Assembly (NCBI RefSeq): GCF_000003195.3 | Contig: NC_012870.2 | Span: forward strand, 12,020,501 to 12,084,500 | Source of the DNA: Sorghum bicolor | Taxonomy: Eukaryota; Streptophyta; Magnoliopsida; Poales; Poaceae | Direction: 5' to 3' | Length of the DNA: 64,000 bases | Shown: piece after piece, positions 60,241 to 64,000 of the stretch | Numbering within the stretch: position 1 is the stretch's first letter | Layout: each line of letters begins with the position of its first letter | Program-made: the position numbers and the translations under genes | The notes under the pieces: generated by a model | What the model was told of the DNA's origin: nothing | The model's database searches: none | Seen by the model: only the letters and a program-made list of their open reading frames with translations

Positions 60241-61963
60241 ATGAGTGACTCGGAAGAAGGCAATGCTGAAGATTCGGTATGGCAACCCAAACATTTTGCA
60301 GATAATGGTGCTTACTTTCCAGGCCCCACAACATCTGCACATAATACCTTATTCCCAGGTACAATTTGTTTTAATCAAATTAAGTTGCTGTCGTTCCTAA
60401 ATATGATTTTGATTTTGCACTGTGTTTTTTGCTATTGCGTCAAAAAACTGTACTCTGCTATTACAATTAGTTTTTTGCTATTGCCCCAGTACCTTATTAC
60501 CCAGTACTCAATTTGATGGCAGTTGGGGATGGATTAAGGATTATCTCAGTAACCTAATTATCTTCGAATAAACCGTACAATTGGTTGTCTGATAATTTTG
60601 CAATCCGTTTTTGCTTGTTTGTTTGATTACTTTACACTTAGTTTTTTATATTGATTTGTTGCTGTTAATATAGTAATAGTACAATTGTTTGTTTGTTTAC
60701 TTTGCACTTATATAGTACGCTTGTTTATATTGATTTGGTTGTCTAATTTGTTTGATTGGTTGTCCGATTACTTATTTACTTTTTTTATATTGATTTTGCA
60801 CTTAGTTTTTTTGCTATTACTTCAAAAAAAAGTTCTCTGGTTGATGCAAGTACTGTAGTTGATTACTTCAAAAACCAGAACAATTGGTTGTCTGATTATT
60901 TTGCACTTCATTTACACTTAATATAGTACATTACATTGTCAAAGTGCTGTTAATATAGTCGTAGTACAGTTTGCACTTAGTTTTTTTATATTGATTTCCT
61001 GCTGTTAATAAGGTTTGAATTGTTCTGGTTTATATAAGTTTTATCGTATAGTCTATTCAAAGAACTAGTATTTTGGCATTATTGCTGCTTGGACAATATT
61101 GAACTTTTAAATCAATTCAGATAGCTCAATATTTGCCATTATTTTAAATTTAGGCTCAATGTTTGGAGCTTTTGGTGGAGGTCCTGGAATGTTTGGATCA
61201 TTCCAGGACCTGATGAGAAGTGCATCTACGGGTGGATCGTTCCAGGAGCTGATGAGGAGTGCGACATCAGGTTCATTACATTTTGAGGAATCAGAGCTGA
61301 TGAGGAGTGCCACACTTAATGGAATCAGAGCTGAAGAATCAGTGATGGAAGAGGATGAAGGATATATTGGTGAGCAGGAGTGGGGTGGTGGGGATTGCAG
61401 TGACTTCAGTCCATTAAGTGGTGAAGATGAGACTGAAGAGGACAAAAGGGAAGATGGTGGCGCTGAAGAGGACAAACGTGAAGATGGTTGGGGACTTGGT
61501 TATGATAGTGTTGAAGAAGATGGAGGCGCTGAGGATGGTGGCGCTGAAGATGGTTCAGAGTATTCTGACAGTGTTGAAGAGGGGACAAACAATAGAACAG
61601 CTGTAGGTGTGCATCTTGGAGACTGTGGTTGCATAACTGCTGAAGGGGATGGCAGTGAGGAAGTTTTGTCAAAAGAAAGTGATTCGGAAGAAAGCGAATG
61701 TGAAGAAGAAATCACTATTGAAGTAGATTTGAGTCAGGAGATCTACACTCCCCCAACGCAAGATATAGGTCCATACAAGAAAAGGTATGATTAAAAACAG
61801 AAATCTAGAATACCATATTTTGTTTATTGTCATATTTTAATTTAGTTCATTGTGAAGGAAACGTGCACCTGAAGAACGACACAAGACCAAACTGCAGGAA
61901 ACCAAGAGTGATGGGAGCTATAGAAAGGGCTATGAGGAAAGATACAACTGTGTAATTACTTGA
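60241..61963 (+). CDS. Acidic N-terminal part of a plant-mobile-domain-like gene
   Basis: Exons 60241..60358, 61154..61784 and 61858..61963 join in phase to 284 codons. The product starts MSDSEEGNAEDSVWQ, has FGAFGGGPGMFG and three related LMRSA/T units (DLMRSAS, ELMRSAT), then a long Asp/Glu-rich stretch, and ends with a basic KKRKRAPEERHKTK cluster, a probable nuclear signal. The TGA at 61961 may not be the real end: a donor-like TGT|GTAATT lies just before it, and the exons at 62653 onward could belong to the same transcript. Function is not known; acidic N-termini of this kind precede mobile-domain/Ulp1-like proteins in grasses. Moderate certainty for exons, low for function. Confidence 0.55.
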
Positions 61964-62652
61964 AAAGTTTTTTGTTTGTGGGTAAACTAAACAAGGACTA
62001 CGTAAAATGGAGGAGTAGGGGAGAGCGGGGAGAAAATTTGCTGCAGAAGTGGGGTTTCACTGGGCCATCTTTTGGCCCATGAGGAAGGGAGGAGGGGTCC
62101 TGGGGGCAATGGCCAAACCAGTGTATCTAAAAAAAGAAATATGAGCTCTTCCACTACCTGAGAGAAGCCAACCTGGCGACAGACGGCTTGGCGGCCGGAG
62201 TTTGGGAGCTGAAGGGGAGACAGTGGAGATGGCGGAGGGAGCTTCGACAGTGGAGATGGCGGAGGGAGCTTCCGTCAAAGATTACTAAGAGCATCAATCA
62301 AAAATGTGGCACTCGCCGGGGATGGAAGCAAGCAAGAATAAAGGTATGTGAAACTGGTCTGAAGTTCGATCTAGGGTTCTATAAGGTTAGATGCCCAGTG
62401 TACTAATGTCTAACATGCTTTGAAACAGCGAGGGGGGAGATGATAGGACAACAACAAGGAGAGGGTGATGGGTTCTTACGCAGTGGAGAATCGTCGATGA
62501 CCCTATCGAGAAGGAGATTGAGAACTAGTACGGGAACAGCAGGGGGCGCCCATCATTTGCATCACAAATCAGCACAGCGAGGCGAGATTTAGATGTCAAG
62601 GTACATAGTGCCTTCTCAGTAGGGGCTGTACACAGAGTTTTCTCAACTTTCC

Positions 62653-64000
62653 GTGGAGAAAAAAAGTATTGTTGAGTCAATTGGTTTCGCTGGGCTCATG
62701 AAGATACACCCGCAGTCGAGGTTCTCCAGGTTGCTGGTGCTCAGGCTAGTTAGGAATATGGATCCAGTTACGGGGGCAATACGGTTGCAGAATGGGGAAG
62801 AGCTACCAGTGGATGAAGCAGATGTGGGGATGGTGCTTGGCATTCCAAGGGGATGCAAGAAAATAAGTTGCGGAATGCCAGTATCACAAAGTCACGTGGC
62901 TAAAGTAAAAGCTTCACTGATGATCAAGCAAGGGAAAGAGATAACATTGACATATCTTGAGAAAATACTGGTGAAAGACTACGGGCTGAAAATGTCTACC
63001 AGGGAGAGAGAGGCTTTCAAAGTAGCAGCTGTGTTATATGCTGATGCTTATTTCCTGGCACCAAAGGGGGCAAAAGCAAAAGTAAACCAAGACTTGTTAA
63101 TATATGTGTCAGAGCCAGCATTTATAGAAGGATTTAATTGGTGTGGTTATGTGCTTCAAGTGCTAATAGATTCAACAAGAAGAGCACAAGAAGCCTTGCG
63201 TGTCGGTGAAACAAAAGTGACACTGGATGGCTACCTATTCTTCTGGCTGGTAGGGTGAATATCTTGTTAGCAATGTTTCTATTTTCAGTGTAGTACTTCG
63301 AAATATAAAAAGATAGTAAAGTATTTCAAACTGCAGGTTTACTACATAGACAATGTAGATTTCGAGGGAAAAAATTCTACACAAGAAGTACTTCCAAGAG
63401 TAATGGATTTTCCATATACAGTTGTCAAAGAACTAGTGGGAGATGACAAATGCAGAACTGGGCTTGAAGGAGTGGCGAGCTTTGGGCAAAACAAGGTAAG
63501 CAAAAAAATGAACACTGTTATGATACTCATAGATAAACATTTGACTAGTTAGATCCATGTATGTTCACAGTTAAGGCCAAGCAATGATGTGATATATAGT
63601 AGGAACAAGAAAATCAACTCCAGGGGCGATAAGATAAGGAACATGTTAAAGGTAAAAAAATGACATGAAAAATGATGTCCTGCAATTAAACTTAAAAGGC
63701 AATAGTTTGTGTTGTTTACTGACTAAAATTATCTTTCAATTTGGCAATTCAACCATAGCGCCAGAACAAACTGAAGCAGGAAAAGAGTGCAAAATCATAA
63801 ACATTATAGACAACTGGGCTAAGGATGTGAACAATGCAACTGTTCTTGCACGTGAGGCGATGCTGACATATGTGACTACAGAACATGTGAACCAAAGAAA
63901 CGTAAAATGTAGCAGAGGTAAGTGTGGAAACTTTATGTGCACGTTTGAAAATTGTGCATTTCAATTTAGGACATGTAAAAACTGTTTACAGATGCAGAAA
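62653..64000 (+). CDS. Plant-mobile-domain-like region, continues past the window
   Basis: Exon ~62630..63249 (open from a little before 62653) reads KKSIVESIGFAGLMKIHPQ, LPVDEADVGMVLGIPRGCKK and FKVAAVLYADAYFLAPKG, ending FFWL before GT at 63250. Exon 63337..63495 continues VYYIDNVDFEGKNS, and exon 63571..63651 follows in phase. This pattern (ESIGF..., then EEDV...LGIP, then YLDNLD-like) is that of the plant-mobile-domain/DUF1985-like proteins often fused to Ulp1-type proteases and carried by Mutator-like elements in grasses. The exon around 63760-63918 (IIDNWAKDVNNATVLAREAM) is readable, but its acceptor does not fit the phase, so a frame break is possible. No protease domain lies within the window. 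Confidence 0.55.

Overview
The window is nuclear DNA of a grass, most likely sorghum or another close member of the Andropogoneae. The basis is GT-AG spliced plant genes with GC-rich first exons, Stowaway and PIF/Harbinger-type MITEs of the kind common in grasses, a grass-type L1 LINE, a Ty1/copia element, CACTA elements and Helitron ends. No organelle, bacterial or viral genome features were seen. The species is inferred, not proven.

Layout. 1-597 (-): 5' part of a p23-type HSP90 co-chaperone gene that runs off the left edge. 2925-6119 (+): complete four-exon membrin-type Golgi SNARE gene. 9631-11598 (+): complete five-exon plant cysteine oxidase gene (PCO copy 1). 11.6-26.2 kb: a gene-poor block of transposons, including a Helitron inserted inside a MITE (13671-15493), nested Stowaways, a 4.1-kb non-coding CACTA element (19956-24054) and two abutting MITEs. 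26.2-29.3 kb: anonymous low-copy-looking sequence with one unidentified exon-like ORF. 29.3-36.0 kb: a LINE with frameshifted ORF1 and open ORF2. 36-42 kb: AT-rich sequence with minisatellite-like arrays, a two-exon relic of an ERECTA-like LRR kinase and a 964-bp Mutator-like foldback element. 42.4-42.8 kb: broken ribosomal protein S2 copy. 44592-47026 (+): complete wall-associated-kinase-like receptor gene. 50860-52147 (+): second cysteine oxidase gene with two fewer introns (PCO copy 2). 54107-58844: a young copia element on the minus strand with two in-frame stop codons. 58.9-59.6 kb: a partial duplicate of the PCO copy 2 upstream region ending in a 20-codon PCO remnant. From 60241 to the right edge (+): an acidic, multi-exon plant-mobile-domain-like gene, possibly transposon-borne, cut by the window end.

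The genes do not form one pathway. The biological theme is oxygen sensing: two cysteine oxidases, which oxidise N-terminal Cys of ERF-VII-type proteins for the Cys/Arg N-degron pathway, lie in the same orientation about 40 kb apart, with a third 5' fragment near the second. The other genes act in protein folding (p23), ER-Golgi vesicle fusion (membrin) and cell-wall signalling (WAK). Most of the rest is layered transposon insertion whose order can be read from target-site duplications.
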